DNA of 64,000 bases from Lewinellaceae bacterium (lineage in GTDB: Bacteria > Bacteroidota > Bacteroidia > Chitinophagales > Saprospiraceae), in contig JACJYQ010000007.1 of assembly GCA_020636025.1 (NCBI GenBank), positions 278,501 to 342,500 on the forward strand, read 5' to 3'. The translations under genes were made by a program, and so were the position numbers. This document shows, piece by piece, positions 7,495 to 17,096 of this stretch. The notes under the pieces were generated by a model. That model did no database searches. It was not told the origin of the DNA and was given only the letters and a program-made list of their open reading frames with translations. How positions within the stretch are numbered: the first letter of the stretch is position 1; every line of letters starts with the position of its first letter.

Positions 7495-8943
7495 ATGCAG
7501 CGTTTAAAAATCGCCGAAATACTTCGTACCGAACCGGTTAATACTTCTGTTTTAGTGAAAGGGTGGGTAAAAGCCTTCCGAAACAATCAGTTTATTGCAC
7601 TTAATGATGGCTCCACAGCCAGTAATTTACAAGTGGTTATTGATCTTGAAAACGCTGATCCAGCCATTGTAGATCGTATTAAATTCGGGGCTGCTATTGG
7701 TGCGACAGGCATACTGGTTGAAAGTCAGGGTAAAGGTCAGACAGTGGAAGTTAAGGCCGAGAGCATTGAAATTTACGGTGATTGTAACCTCGATGAGTTC
7801 CCATTACAGCCTAAACGTCAATCTCTGGAGTTCTTGAGAGAAAACGCGCATTTGCGCTTTAGGACAAACACTTTTAGCGCTGTTTTTCGCATTCGTCATG
7901 CATTGGCGTTTGCAGTACATAAGTTCTTCAATGACAGAGGTTTTTATTACCTGCATACGCCTGTGATCACGGCAAGCGATGCTGAAGGCGCTGGAGAGAT
8001 GTTCCGGGTGACAACGCTTCCATTGGAAAATCCACCGCGTACTGAACAGGGTGAAATTGATTTTTCAGAGGACTTTTTTGGTCGATCAACCAACCTTACC
8101 GTTTCCGGACAACTGGAGGCGGAACTTGGCGCGCTTGCCTTGGGTGATGTGTACACCTTTGGTCCGACATTCCGGGCCGAAAACTCCAATACCACCCGTC
8201 ACCTGGCCGAGTTTTGGATGATTGAGCCTGAAGTCGCCTTTTGCGATTTGACAGATAACATGAATCTCGCGGAGGATATGCTTCAGTATGTGATAAAGTA
8301 CATTCTGGAAAACTGCGCAGCAGATCTCAAGATACTGGAAGACAGATTGCTGGAAGAGGAAAAGTCCAAGCCGCAGGATCAGCGAAGTGAGTTGTCACTC
8401 ACCGAAAAGCTGCATTTTGTAACGGAAAACAAGTTTGAGCGACTCACGTACACCGAGGCAATTCAGATTCTGAAGGATTCTAAACCTAATAAAAAAGGCA
8501 AATTCCAATTCCCGGTAGAAGGCTGGGGAACCGACTTGCAAAGCGAACACGAACGTTATCTCGTAGAAAAGCACTTTAAGAAGCCGGTTGTTCTTACCAA
8601 TTACCCAGCTGCTATAAAGGCCTTTTATATGCGCCAGGATGAACCATTGGAAGGTGTCCCAGGGCCAACAGTAGCCGCCATGGACATTCTTTTCCCCGGG
8701 ATTGGCGAAATTGTAGGTGGATCGCAGCGTGAGGAAAGGCTGGACAAGTTGAAACAACGTATGCACGAGATGGATATTCCGGAAAAAGAGCTATTCTGGT
8801 ATCTGGATACCCGCCGATTTGGTACATGTCCACACGCCGGCTTTGGCCTTGGTTTTGAAAGGTTGGTGCAGTTTGTAACGGGTATGACCAATATTCGGGA
8901 TGTCATTGCTTTCCCTCGTTACCCGGGCAGCGCGGAGTTTTGA
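7495..8943 (+). CDS. asnS: Asparaginyl-tRNA synthetase
   Basis: 482 residues, class IIb. It has an N-terminal OB-fold anticodon-binding domain ([22 protein letters not shown]), motif 2 with [21 protein letters not shown] (the AsnRS-type sequence rather than AspRS) and motif 3 [15 protein letters not shown]. It charges tRNA-Asn in the cytoplasm. A longer reading frame begins at 7453, but homology and the -7 element support 7495. A direct enzyme for the tRNA-Asn whose gene and decayed copies lie at 30-32 kb. Confidence 0.96.
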   Translation: MQRLKIAEILRTEPVNTSVLVKGWVKAFRNNQFIALNDGSTASNLQVVIDLENADPAIVDRIKFGAAIGATGILVESQGKGQTVEVKAESIEIYGDCNLDEFPLQPKRQSLEFLRENAHLRFRTNTFSAVFRIRHALAFAVHKFFNDRGFYYLHTPVITASDAEGAGEMFRVTTLPLENPPRTEQGEIDFSEDFFGRSTNLTVSGQLEAELGALALGDVYTFGPTFRAENSNTTRHLAEFWMIEPEVAFCDLTDNMNLAEDMLQYVIKYILENCAADLKILEDRLLEEEKSKPQDQRSELSLTEKLHFVTENKFERLTYTEAIQILKDSKPNKKGKFQFPVEGWGTDLQSEHERYLVEKHFKKPVVLTNYPAAIKAFYMRQDEPLEGVPGPTVAAMDILFPGIGEIVGGSQREERLDKLKQRMHEMDIPEKELFWYLDTRRFGTCPHAGFGLGFERLVQFVTGMTNIRDVIAFPRYPGSAEF

Positions 8944-9338
8944 TCACAGATTTTTATTTGATTTCGCGGATTACACTGATTTTTTTAGAGGTTTAAGGCT
9001 AATTTATTGGAGATGTTAGCAGAGGGTATGTCTTCGCTTTTGTTAATATGAATGGGTGAATTTCCATCAAATCTGTAACGCATTCAGGTTTGGTGTTCCT
9101 TGATAGTGTATAAATCACCCTTAATCGCAGCTTTTTTGCAGGAAATCAAAAGAAATTCGGGAAAATACTTGCGTTGTATGTTAAGATTGCCTTAATTTTG
9201 TACCTGCTTTCGTTATTAATCCGCTTTTTGAACGCTCTCAGTGTCAGGTGGTTTTTCGAATTGCCTGCTCTTTTAAATTTGTCTTCATTACTGTGTTATT
9301 AAGGCCTTTTTGGCCTTGTTTTAACGAAAAAATTGCGA
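8944..9338. other. Intergenic region with a repeat trace and possible promoter
   Basis: No gene found. The first 45 bases (8944-8990) carry an AT-rich 'cacagattttt...gcggattacactgattt' sequence related in style to the repeat at 19156-19258. A TAATTTTGT at about 9192-9200 could be the -7 element of the next gene, with a leader of some 140 bases. Confidence 0.45.
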
Positions 9339-9746
9339 ATGAGCGACTTGCACACGAATCTTACATTACCCTCAAATCCACAACAAGTTTCTAAAGTCGA
9401 ACCATTTGTACAAGATGTAGCCACACGTTATAACCTTTCACCAGGTATTAAAGGTGATCTCCTAGTTAGCCTTACAGAAGCTGTAACCAATGCAATTTTA
9501 CATGGCAATGGAAGCGACGAAGCCAAGCATGTTTCGATTTCCTGCCAACACGAAAAAGATTCGATATCTGTTTTGGTAAGCGACGAAGGTCCTGGGTTTG
9601 ATCCTGCAGAAGTTCCAGATCCCACATGTCCGGAATTACTCGATTGCTGTGGTGGCCGCGGACTTCTGTTAATGCGTAGATTAAGCGACGAATGTTGCTT
9701 TTCACAAGGTGGCAGAACAGTGCAAATGAAATTCAAAATTTCTTGA
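9339..9746 (+). CDS. Anti-sigma regulatory factor-type ATPase (RsbW/SpoIIAB-like)
   Basis: 135 residues of the GHKL/HATPase_c_2 family. N box LTEAVTNAILHGN, G1 box VSDEGPGFDP, and a G2-like GGRGLLLMRRLSDE. Proteins of this type are serine kinases that hold sigma factors or partner proteins and phosphorylate STAS anti-anti-sigma factors. No STAS protein, sigma factor or PP2C phosphatase is adjacent, so the target is unknown. The ATG at 9339 is preferred over an in-frame TTG at 9333. Strong terminator downstream. Confidence 0.85.
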   Translation: MSDLHTNLTLPSNPQQVSKVEPFVQDVATRYNLSPGIKGDLLVSLTEAVTNAILHGNGSDEAKHVSISCQHEKDSISVLVSDEGPGFDPAEVPDPTCPELLDCCGGRGLLLMRRLSDECCFSQGGRTVQMKFKIS

Positions 9747-9764
9747 TTATTACTTAATTTGATC

Positions 9765-9806
9765 AACGAAGCTCCGGAGGAAGTACCTTCGGAGCTTCGT
9801 TTTTTA
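9765..9806 (+). terminator. Rho-independent terminator after the HATPase gene
   Basis: A 12-bp stem (AACGAAGCTCCG 9765-9776 with CGGAGCTTCGTT 9790-9801) runs into a T-rich tail. Confidence 0.9.
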
Positions 9807-9830
9807 TAGTACCTGCTTACAGCATCCACT

Positions 9831-10286
9831 ATGGAATTTCCTTTATTTCCAGAAGAATCAACAGAGCCCACAGTGTCCTTCTATTGTGAGGACGTGGAGC
9901 TTGAGTTGCCTCAAGAAGTTGATTTGGCCAACTGGCTATTGACCATCCCAAAGACAGAAAACAAGTCCTGTACGGAGGTGAATTTTATTTTTTGTTCGGA
10001 CGAGCGTCTGAGGGAAATCAATATTGAATACCTGGACCACGATTACTTTACCGATGTGATTACGTTTCCATATTCTGAGGAACCTGTTTCAGGAGATGTT
10101 TTCATCAGTACTGATCGGGTGAAGGAGAATGCCGGTGATAATGGCGTAACATTTGAAATTGAGCTTTGCCGTGTTATGGCACATGGTATGCTGCACCTGT
10201 CAGGGTATGACGATAAATCACCCGAAAAAAAGCTGGAAATGACCGCCAGGGAAGATTTTTATCTTCGCTCCTGTCCGGTTTTTTAG
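9831..10286 (+). CDS. ybeY: Endoribonuclease YbeY
   Basis: 151 residues. UPF0054 metalloprotein needed for 16S rRNA 3' maturation and ribosome quality control. Visible: DVITFPYSE, GDVFISTDRV, and the metal motif MAHGMLHLSGYDD. In E. coli YbeY the third zinc ligand is a His at the position where this protein has the second Asp of YDD. Related Bacteroidota proteins also carry Asp there as far as I recall, so this is a lineage variant rather than damage. Full length. Confidence 0.93.
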   Translation: MEFPLFPEESTEPTVSFYCEDVELELPQEVDLANWLLTIPKTENKSCTEVNFIFCSDERLREINIEYLDHDYFTDVITFPYSEEPVSGDVFISTDRVKENAGDNGVTFEIELCRVMAHGMLHLSGYDDKSPEKKLEMTAREDFYLRSCPVF

Positions 10287-10408
10287 GGCTGAGTGTGCTT
10301 ATGCCTGCCTGACAGATTATATTTGTGGTATTGAGTCTAAGGTGTCATCGGATATTTGATGAGGCTATTTTAACAACCAAGACTTCCAGACCGATAAAAT
10401 TGAAAATC

Positions 10409-11095
10409 ATGAAAATCAAAGTATTTTTTGTTCTGTTTTGCTCAGTATTCTTCATTTCGGGCCTTTATGCCCAATGGAACGTTGTACAAGAAACGCAGCG
10501 TCTGATGTCCTTTGGCAGTCGACCTTGTTTCCGCATGGAATTCTCGGGAACAGATACCAAAGTGATTGAAGGCGTTTGGCGCGACTTTGCCAAGAAAAAT
10601 TACAACGCCAAGCTCAAAAAGAAGAAAGGGGAATGGTATGCAACCAAGGTTCAAAGCTCATTTATGGGTAGCAATGAATTTTCCATTTATTCAACTGTAG
10701 AAAGTGAAGGCAGTAAAAACTCCCTGAATGTATGGGTGGATGCCGGCGCTTACTTTCTGAGTTCACGTGACAATTCGAGTCGTGCGGAGGAAATGATGCG
10801 CTCACTCCGCCAGTGCTATTATGACATTCGCAGGGCAGCCATACAAGATGACCTGGATGACGAAGAAAAGAAGCTCAAAGACCTTGAAAACAAACAAAAG
10901 AAACTGGTCAGGGAAAATGAGTCGTTGCACAAAGACATTGAAAACTGGAAATCAAGGATCCAGAAAGCTGAACAGGATCTGGTAAACAATGTGCAGGATC
11001 AGGAAACAAACCTGGTTGATCAGGATGCCCAAAAGCGGATCATTGAGGAAGTAAAGCAGCGATTGAATAATGTGGAGAATGAGACAGGGAATTGA
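10409..11095 (+). CDS. Exported protein of unknown function with C-terminal coiled coil
   Basis: 228 residues. Signal peptide MKIKVFFVLFCSVFF..LYAQ (residues 1-22), then a compact domain of about 110 residues (WNVVQETQRLMSFGSRPCF; FAKKNYNAKLKKKKGEWYATK) with two Cys, then a highly charged coiled coil of about 80 residues (DDEEKKLKDLENKQKK). I do not recognise the family. The start at 10409 is chosen because the signal peptide begins there. A possible -7 TATATTTGT lies at 10318-10326. Confidence 0.8.
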   Translation: MKIKVFFVLFCSVFFISGLYAQWNVVQETQRLMSFGSRPCFRMEFSGTDTKVIEGVWRDFAKKNYNAKLKKKKGEWYATKVQSSFMGSNEFSIYSTVESEGSKNSLNVWVDAGAYFLSSRDNSSRAEEMMRSLRQCYYDIRRAAIQDDLDDEEKKLKDLENKQKKLVRENESLHKDIENWKSRIQKAEQDLVNNVQDQETNLVDQDAQKRIIEEVKQRLNNVENETGN

Positions 11096-11151
11096 AGGTA
11101 GTGCTAAGCATGATTGTTTAGGGTTAAGACGGTAGATGATTTTCGGTCGAA

Positions 11152-11184
11152 AAATCTTCCAGGTCTTCAAGACCTGGAAGATTT
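11152..11184. repeat. REP-like palindrome
   Basis: Two 16-base arms (AAATCTTCCAGGTCTT and its perfect complement) around a single C. It sits exactly at the 5' edge of the truncated RAYT reading frame, which fits REP palindromes mobilised by tyrosine REP-associated transposases. Confidence 0.85.
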
Positions 11185-11584
11185 AGTTACGCGCGGCGAT
11201 AATATCGCTGTAGAAAAGGCCATCAGTAATACCGTCTCCAACCAGTTTCGCCTTTTCTTTTTGTCATACGCCAAGGCAATTAACAAACAAGAAGGGAGGG
11301 TAGGCAGCCTTTTCCAGAAAAATTTTAAACGCCTTCATGTGTCTGGTCTTCAGCATTGTAAGACAGTCGTTCAATACATTCACTCAAATCCACAGTTGCA
11401 TGATTTGTGCGGGGATTTCAGTGATTGGAAAGATAGTTCCTACCTATCCCTCCTTTCAAATCACGAAACTTTATTGCAGAGAGAAGCAATTTTAAATTGG
11501 TTCTGTGGCAAAGAGGCTTTTCAAAAGGCACATAAAGACTATATGATTAGAAAAGGAGCCTTGGATTTCGTTATTGAGGAATAG
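11185..11584 (+). pseudogene. Truncated REP-associated tyrosine transposase (RAYT)
   Basis: Only the C-terminal half of a Y1-type transposase remains: SNQFRLFFLSYAKAINKQ, GRVGSLFQKNFKRL, VVQYIHSNPQLHDL and WKDSSYLSLLS are the typical second half of Bacteroidota RAYT proteins. The first half, with the HUH motif and catalytic Tyr, is missing; the frame runs upstream through a perfect REP-like palindrome and then into unrelated sequence. Single-strand cleavage and ligation would be impossible, so it is a remnant. The remaining coding frame is still open to its stop, suggesting fairly recent loss. Confidence 0.82.
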
Positions 11585-11642
11585 AAGGTGTTGCTTACTT
11601 GAATTATTACCTTTTAAAATGAAATAGCGGGAATCCGATTAG

Positions 11643-11674
11643 CAATAAAAAAGGCCAGCATGTTATGCTGACCT
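11643..11674 (-). terminator. Terminator of tRNA-Lys
   Basis: Minus-strand stem AGGTCAGCAT/ATGCTGGCCT with a 3-nt loop followed by a T tract, just downstream of tRNA-Lys. Confidence 0.85.
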
Positions 11675-11681
11675 CTTTCTG

Positions 11682-11754
11682 TGATCCCGATGGGGCTCGA
11701 ACCCATGACCACTTGATTAAAAGTCAAGTGCTCTACCGACTGAGCTACGGAATC
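11682..11754 (-). tRNA. tRNA-Lys (anticodon TTT)
   Basis: Complete cloverleaf on the minus strand: acceptor GATTCCG/CGGGATC, D arm GCTCAGTCGGTAGAGC, anticodon loop CTTTTAA (anticodon TTT), T arm GGGTTCGAGCCCC, discriminator A. CCA is not encoded. It is a single-gene unit with its own promoter and terminator. Confidence 0.97.
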
Positions 11755-11774
11755 GGGTGCTTTAAAAAGCGGGT

Positions 11775-11807
11775 GCAAAGATACTACGACCTAATCCTAA
11801 AAACCAA
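11775..11807 (-). promoter_or_regulatory. Promoter of tRNA-Lys
   Basis: Minus-strand TTG (11807-11805), 21 bp, TATCTTTGC (11783-11775), then the tRNA 20 bases downstream. Confidence 0.75.
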
Positions 11808-11942
11808 TACCCTGCACAAAAAAATGCCAATGAAAATTTTGATTTCGCCCTAAAAACGCCTTTGCGGGAAAATAAGTTTCGGAATAGCATACCTTTATGG
11901 CACTTTTTGGAAAGAAAATCTGTTAATACGTCACTGCCCGCC

Positions 11943-11985
11943 AATTCATTATCGTATTAGCTTATTATCAAATTATCAAATTACC
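11943..11985. repeat. Dispersed AT-rich repeat (ttatcaaa type)
   Basis: Direct repeats of attatc/aaatta immediately upstream of rbfA. The same type of sequence occurs at 17026-17076, 18311-18432 and 52876-52916. Confidence 0.65.
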
Positions 11986-11989
11986 TAAA

Positions 11990-12361
11990 ATGGAATCCAT
12001 TCGACAAAAACAGGTAGGAGAAGTGATCCGCCGATATTTTGGTATGATACTCACCGAGGAGGGTAGCAATATTTACGGCCGAGATAAACTCGTAACCGTA
12101 ACAGAAGTGAAAATGACCCCCGACCTCCTGATTGCCAAGATCTACATCAGCGTATATGGCACCGAAAACAAGCAGGAGGTGATCCTGATGATGGAAGACA
12201 ATTATCCACACCTAAGGGCAGCTTTGTCATCCAAAATTGGCAAACAAATGCGACGCATGCCCGAACTGGAATTCTTCCTGGATGATACCGTAGACGAGAT
12301 GTACCGCGTAGAAGCCTTGCTCAACAGGGTAGGGGAGGAAGACAAAAAAATTGGAAAGTAG
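11990..12361 (+). CDS. rbfA: Ribosome-binding factor A
   Basis: 123 residues. KH-domain protein that binds the 30S subunit and helps mature the 16S rRNA 5' end. Typical features: start SIRQKQVGEVIRRYF, strand VTVTEVKMTPDLLIAKIYISV, and the C-terminal MRRMPELEFFLDDTVDE. It ends 21 bases before kdsD in the same direction, so both may share a transcript. The N-terminus lies only a few bases downstream of an AT-rich repeat, which may be its promoter region. Confidence 0.95.
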   Translation: MESIRQKQVGEVIRRYFGMILTEEGSNIYGRDKLVTVTEVKMTPDLLIAKIYISVYGTENKQEVILMMEDNYPHLRAALSSKIGKQMRRMPELEFFLDDTVDEMYRVEALLNRVGEEDKKIGK

Positions 12362-12382
12362 CCTGTATTTGGAGTGACGAAA

Positions 12383-13360
12383 ATGATTCCCAACGCTGAA
12401 GAGATTTTGCGCATCGCCCGGCATACCATCCAACTGGAAGCCGAGGTTCTTATTAATTTGGAGAAAAGTCTGTCGGAAAGCACAGACTTTCAGGATTGTG
12501 TTGAAGCACTAGCCGGGTTAAAAGGTCGCCTGGTGATTACCGGTATAGGGAAAAGTGCCATAATCGCTCAGAAAATCGTGGCAACGCTGAACTCAACCGG
12601 CACACCCGCCCTCTTCCTTCATGCTGCCGATGCCATTCATGGCGATCTGGGCATGATACAAGCCGGTGATTTTGTACTCTGCATTTCCAAAAGTGGTGAA
12701 AGCCCTGAAATAAAAGTGCTGGTGCCACTACTCAAAAATTTTGGCAACCCAATGATCGCCATGACTGCCAACAAGGAAAGCAGTCTGGCCAAATTGGCCG
12801 ATTATCTTCTATGGACGCCTGTAGATCAGGAAGCAGATCCAAATAACCTGGCGCCTACTACCAGCACCATAGCGCAAATGGCGCTCGGCGATGCCCTGGC
12901 CATTAGCTTGCTCAGCCTTAAAGGCTTCTCTGCTGAGGATTTTGCCAAATTTCACCCTGGAGGAGCGCTGGGAAAGCAACTTTATCTCAGGGTTCGCGAT
13001 TTATACCCGCAACACGATAACCCTCAGGTTGGACTGAATGCGGGGCTTCAGGAGCTTATCTATGAGATATCTTCCAAAAGACTTGGAGCAACTGCAGTGA
13101 TTGATGAAAAAGGAGCACTTGCCGGGATCATTACCGATGGCGACCTAAGGCGAATGCTTCAACAGTCAAAGGATTTTACCGGAATTACAGCCAAGGATAT
13201 TTTATCTGCCCATCCCAAAACCATTTCTCCCGATGCCCTGGCGGTTGATGCACTGACCATCATGCGGTCATTCTCCATCACACAACTTGTTGTATTGGAA
13301 AACGGAGTTTATGTTGGTATGGTGCACCTGCACGATCTGATTCGGGAAGGCTTGTTGTAA
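12383..13360 (+). CDS. kdsD: Arabinose-5-phosphate isomerase (KpsF/KdsD family)
   Basis: 325 residues. Order: SIS sugar isomerase domain (ITGIGKSAIIAQKIVATL; HGDLGMI; CISKSGESPEIK; FHPGGALGKQL) and two CBS domains (AVIDEKGALAGIITDGDLRR; LVVLENGVYVGMVHLHDL). The enzyme converts ribulose-5-phosphate to arabinose-5-phosphate, the first step toward Kdo of lipopolysaccharide. The ATG at 12383 is preferred to an in-frame GTG at 12374 because a GGAG lies 8 bases upstream. Full length. Other Kdo genes are not in the window. Confidence 0.94.
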   Translation: MIPNAEEILRIARHTIQLEAEVLINLEKSLSESTDFQDCVEALAGLKGRLVITGIGKSAIIAQKIVATLNSTGTPALFLHAADAIHGDLGMIQAGDFVLCISKSGESPEIKVLVPLLKNFGNPMIAMTANKESSLAKLADYLLWTPVDQEADPNNLAPTTSTIAQMALGDALAISLLSLKGFSAEDFAKFHPGGALGKQLYLRVRDLYPQHDNPQVGLNAGLQELIYEISSKRLGATAVIDEKGALAGIITDGDLRRMLQQSKDFTGITAKDILSAHPKTISPDALAVDALTIMRSFSITQLVVLENGVYVGMVHLHDLIREGLL

Positions 13361-13440
13361 GGCCTCCAACAATATGCCCTTTTCAGTGTTACCATCCAGA
13401 CCAAATTGCCGTGAAAAAGGGCAATTTTGCAATTGCTATT

Positions 13441-14079
13441 ATGGTGAATTTTTCCTTATCAATTGATCAGCTTCGGAGCAGACTTTCGCAGCCTTTGCCT
13501 GGCCGCCAGGCACAATTACGCATGGCTTTTTCCCGTCGGGCAGAAGAACTGCGTCTAAACCCTGACCCTCCCTCTGGTGCCAGGATTGCCAGCGTTTCCC
13601 TGATCCTGTATGAAAACGATTTGGGATGGAATACCGTAATGATCCAGCGCAGCACTCATCCACAGGATAGACACAGCGGGCAGGTGAGCTTCCCTGGTGG
13701 CAAGCATGAAGAAAGTGATGGTACACTCATTCAAACGGCAAAAAGAGAAGCTCAGGAAGAAATTGGTATTGACCCTGAAAAAATGGAAATATTGGGTCAA
13801 CTCACGGACCTGTACATCCCGGTAAGTAATTTTATTGTACACCCTTTTGTGGCACTTTTAACGGGGCAGCCAAACTTTAAACCGCAGGCGGAGGAAGTGG
13901 AAACCATCCTTACACCTTCCATAGGGCATTTCCTACAGGAGGAGAATAAAGCGTATCGGGAATTGGTAGTTGGCACGGGTGTCAGACTTAAAGATGTTCC
14001 TTGTTACATGTTGGAAGACCGCGCGGTGTGGGGTGCAACAGCCATGATCATGAGCGAGTTTTTGGAATTAATTTCGTGA
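13441..14079 (+). CDS. Nudix hydrolase, CoA pyrophosphatase (NudL) type
   Basis: 212 residues. The Nudix box is complete: GGKHEESDGTLIQ..REAQEEIGI, and it is preceded by the UPF0035/CoAse hallmark RSTHPQDRHSGQVSFPGG. Such enzymes cut CoA and acyl-CoA to 3',5'-ADP and phosphopantetheine. The residues just before the box (HSGQVSFPGGK) distinguish it from ADP-ribose hydrolases. The ATG at 13441 is favoured over 13411, since an AATTTTGC -7-like element lies between them (13424-13431). Confidence 0.88.
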   Translation: MVNFSLSIDQLRSRLSQPLPGRQAQLRMAFSRRAEELRLNPDPPSGARIASVSLILYENDLGWNTVMIQRSTHPQDRHSGQVSFPGGKHEESDGTLIQTAKREAQEEIGIDPEKMEILGQLTDLYIPVSNFIVHPFVALLTGQPNFKPQAEEVETILTPSIGHFLQEENKAYRELVVGTGVRLKDVPCYMLEDRAVWGATAMIMSEFLELIS

Positions 14080-14273
14080 AATTTGCCCTGTAACTTTACC
14101 TTTTAATCTGAATGTCTTTGGTTACGACATCTTTGTCGTAAAGTTGCCAATTGGCCAAGCAGCCCTATTTGGCATTTTTGAGTCATAAATACCAGGAAGC
14201 ATGCAAACCCTTAGACTGAAAAACAGCGTTATTCAGTTTATATGTTCCCAAATAACTCAAATTCCAACATGCT

Positions 14274-17024
14274 ATGAACAAACAATTTCTACTTCTCCTT
14301 TTTGCCATTATTAGCTTGGTGCCAAAGTCATTTGCTCAGCCTTCTAATGACGAGTGCGACAATCCCATTGTGTTGCCCAACGTATACAATTATTGCAGCC
14401 CGATTGGTGCGTTTACCAATGTTGGAGCAACACCCTCTGCTTATGGACCAGCCAACTGTTTTAGTGGTACTCAAAGTGACGTTTGGTTTGCCTTTACTGC
14501 TTTAGCTACTGATGTTACCATAACCGTACGCGGGTCTACTGCTCAGGCGCCGGGTGGTACATTGAAAATACCTCAAATCGCCCTTTATTTTGGCACATGC
14601 GGTGGTGTTATTAATCAATTGGAATGTCAAAGTGGCGTTGGAACCAATATTGCAGAGGGATATCAAGGAGGCTTGTTTGTAGGTTCAACTTACCTGATCC
14701 GTGTTCAGGGAGGTAATGGCCAGGAGGGAACTTTCCAGTTGTGTATCAACAATTACAACCCTCCGGTAGAGCCAACATCAGATTGCCCTGAATCATCTAT
14801 TCTTTGTGATAAATCATCCTTTGTTGTTCAAAAAGTTACCGGAGCCGGAAATGATAATTTGGAAATGGAAGATGCTGAATGTTTCTTCAATGGTGTTCCA
14901 GGTATTAATGAGTCCAATTCAACCTGGTTTGTATGGACCTGCTCAAAATCGGGAACCCTGGAGTTTACGCTTAGTCCCATCAATCTTCCAGATGACCTCG
15001 ATTTTGTGGTTTATCGATTGCCTAATGGAATTGGAGATTGCACCAATAAACAAATATTGCGTTGTATGGCCTCCGGGGAAGGACCTCCCTATCCAAGTCC
15101 ATGTTTGGGTCCAACCGGTTTAAGGGCAGGTGATCCGGATATCAGCGAAGATGCCGGTTGCCAGGATGCCGGTGATGATGCCTGGCTGGCACCACTTGAT
15201 ATGATCCAGGGTGAAACCTATGCTTTGGTAGTCAATAATTTCTCTCAAACAGGTAATGGATTTGCCGTGGATTTTGGCGGCACGGGTGAGTTCCTGGGTC
15301 CGGAAGCAAATTTTGAAACAGTTCCGGATGCCGTTTGCCTTGGAACCGCTGTACAGGTCATCGACCAATCTACGTTTTCCATTGGCCAGATAGATGCCTG
15401 GAACTGGAGTTTTGGCGCCGATGCCGTTCCGCAAACCGCAACTGGAAAAGGACCTCATACCGTTCAGTTTAACACACCTGGAAATCACCCGGTTGTGCTT
15501 ACGCTTGAAACAAATCTGGGTTGTAAGGTTACCGACATCCATAGCGTGCTGATCTATCCCGATGTTGATGTGGATACACTTATTGCTGCTCCTGATTGCA
15601 ATGGAACAGCCAATGGCTCCATCACCATCGATAATATTACCAGTGGAACACCTCCTTATGAATTCAGCTGGAATGGCGGGCCTTTTGGCAACAGCAATAT
15701 GCTGGATAATTTGGGTGTAGGTCAGTACTCTTTAGTGATACGGGATTCGAATTTCTGCGAAACAGACTTGACCATTGATGTGCAGGAACGTGTACTGACA
15801 GCTGATATAGTTGTTGATCCGCCATTATGTTTTGGAGATTCAAATGCCGTGATCACCCTGAATATTACCAATGGGGTTGACCCGGTTCAATTCGACTGGG
15901 GAAATGGTTACATTCCTGATAATTCACTAAGTGGCTTCCCTTCCGGTATTTATACTGTTCAGGCCATAGATGATGTACTCTGTAAGGGTAATTTCAACAT
16001 TACCGTGACGGATCATCTGCCGGTAACCATATCGGTAGACACCATTGATGTGTCATGTTTTGGAGCCGGAGATGGCTCCGTACTCACCGATCCGCAAGGC
16101 GGTGTTGGAAACTACTCATACAACTGGTCAAATTTTGAAACAGGAGCCAGGATTGATGGTCTGGATCCGGGCCAGTACGATGTTACGCTGACAGACAGCA
16201 ACGGCTGTTCCACCACCAGCGGGGCATTCATCGTAGAGCCTCCTGATATTTCGGTTGGTGTTGTGCGTATCGTGGATCTGATTTGCAATGGCATTCCGGA
16301 AGGCTCCATTTCTGTGCAGGGAGACGGTGGAAATCCACCCTATACCTACAGTGTTGATGGTCAAAACTTTACCTCCAGTAACTTACTGAGCGGTCTTCCT
16401 GCCGGCGACTTTTGGGTGTTGGTGCAGGATGATGAGGGTTGCATGGACTCTGTTTTTGCCACCATCAATCAGCCGCCGGCTCTTCAAGTGATCGCGCAAC
16501 CACAAGATACTTTGCTTAATTTGGGTTACACTGTAGATGTCAGCACCATTACACTGCCTAGTGGTCGGCCAGTCGATTTTGAATGGAGCCCAGCAATTGG
16601 AATTAGCAGCACCACTAATCCTGAGCCCACGATTACAGCCATTGATGAGCAGTATTACATCGTAAAGATTACCGATGAAGATGGCTGTGTAGCTGATGAT
16701 ACAGTTCATATCCGGGTGAATAAATCCCGTCCGGTATACTTCCCCAATGTATTTAAGCCCGAAGGCGCTTCGGATTATGGAAATGATTATTTTACAGGAT
16801 ACAGTGGTCCGGCGGCTCAACAGATCAACCTGCTGCGTATTTACGATCGCTGGGGAAGCCTGATTTTTGAAAGAAAAGACTTTAATCTGAATGAACCCAC
16901 ACTTGGCTGGGATGGCACTTACAAAGGTGAGAAGATGTCTGGAGTGTTCACCTGGTATTCACTTGTTGGCTTTATAGATGGCCGGGAATTGCCCTATGAG
17001 GGAAGCGTGACTGTGATTCGATAA
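14274..17024 (+). CDS. Large T9SS-secreted protein with SprB repeats and type B sorting domain
   Basis: 916 residues. Signal peptide to SFAQ (residue 22); two Cys-containing beta domains of about 130 residues (CDNPIVLPN..; CPESSILCDKSSF..); a PKD-like domain (VIDQSTFSIGQIDAWNWSFG); four SprB-type repeats of about 90 residues, each with a C(F/N)G motif and a GxYxVxxxDxxxC end (near residues 440, 530, 590, 665); then the gliding-motility-associated type B C-terminal domain (VYFPNVFKPEG; LLRIYDRWGSLIFE; LGWDGTYKGEKMSGVF). T9SS type B proteins are exported across the outer membrane and often serve adhesion or gliding. No T9SS machinery genes are nearby. A strong terminator follows. Confidence 0.9.
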   Translation: MNKQFLLLLFAIISLVPKSFAQPSNDECDNPIVLPNVYNYCSPIGAFTNVGATPSAYGPANCFSGTQSDVWFAFTALATDVTITVRGSTAQAPGGTLKIPQIALYFGTCGGVINQLECQSGVGTNIAEGYQGGLFVGSTYLIRVQGGNGQEGTFQLCINNYNPPVEPTSDCPESSILCDKSSFVVQKVTGAGNDNLEMEDAECFFNGVPGINESNSTWFVWTCSKSGTLEFTLSPINLPDDLDFVVYRLPNGIGDCTNKQILRCMASGEGPPYPSPCLGPTGLRAGDPDISEDAGCQDAGDDAWLAPLDMIQGETYALVVNNFSQTGNGFAVDFGGTGEFLGPEANFETVPDAVCLGTAVQVIDQSTFSIGQIDAWNWSFGADAVPQTATGKGPHTVQFNTPGNHPVVLTLETNLGCKVTDIHSVLIYPDVDVDTLIAAPDCNGTANGSITIDNITSGTPPYEFSWNGGPFGNSNMLDNLGVGQYSLVIRDSNFCETDLTIDVQERVLTADIVVDPPLCFGDSNAVITLNITNGVDPVQFDWGNGYIPDNSLSGFPSGIYTVQAIDDVLCKGNFNITVTDHLPVTISVDTIDVSCFGAGDGSVLTDPQGGVGNYSYNWSNFETGARIDGLDPGQYDVTLTDSNGCSTTSGAFIVEPPDISVGVVRIVDLICNGIPEGSISVQGDGGNPPYTYSVDGQNFTSSNLLSGLPAGDFWVLVQDDEGCMDSVFATINQPPALQVIAQPQDTLLNLGYTVDVSTITLPSGRPVDFEWSPAIGISSTTNPEPTITAIDEQYYIVKITDEDGCVADDTVHIRVNKSRPVYFPNVFKPEGASDYGNDYFTGYSGPAAQQINLLRIYDRWGSLIFERKDFNLNEPTLGWDGTYKGEKMSGVFTWYSLVGFIDGRELPYEGSVTVIR

Positions 17025-17025
17025 T

Positions 17026-17076
17026 TAGCTAATATGATAATATGATAATGAGCTAATTCGATAATGAGATGCTGTA
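17026..17076. repeat. Dispersed AT-rich repeat (gataatgagctaatt type)
   Basis: Repeated gataat and agctaat motifs directly after the SprB-repeat gene and before its terminator. Confidence 0.65.
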
Positions 17077-17096
17077 TGTGTTATTGATTTGATGAG

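Noticed and set aside
9339..9746. Anti-sigma ATPase as partner of the ECF sigma factor at 62.7 kb
   Set aside because: RsbW-type proteins act on SigB-type sigma factors or STAS networks, and the genes are 53 kb apart.
9831..10286. YbeY damaged by loss of the third zinc-binding His
   Set aside because: Asp at this position is, to my knowledge, usual in Bacteroidota YbeY; the rest of the protein is normal.
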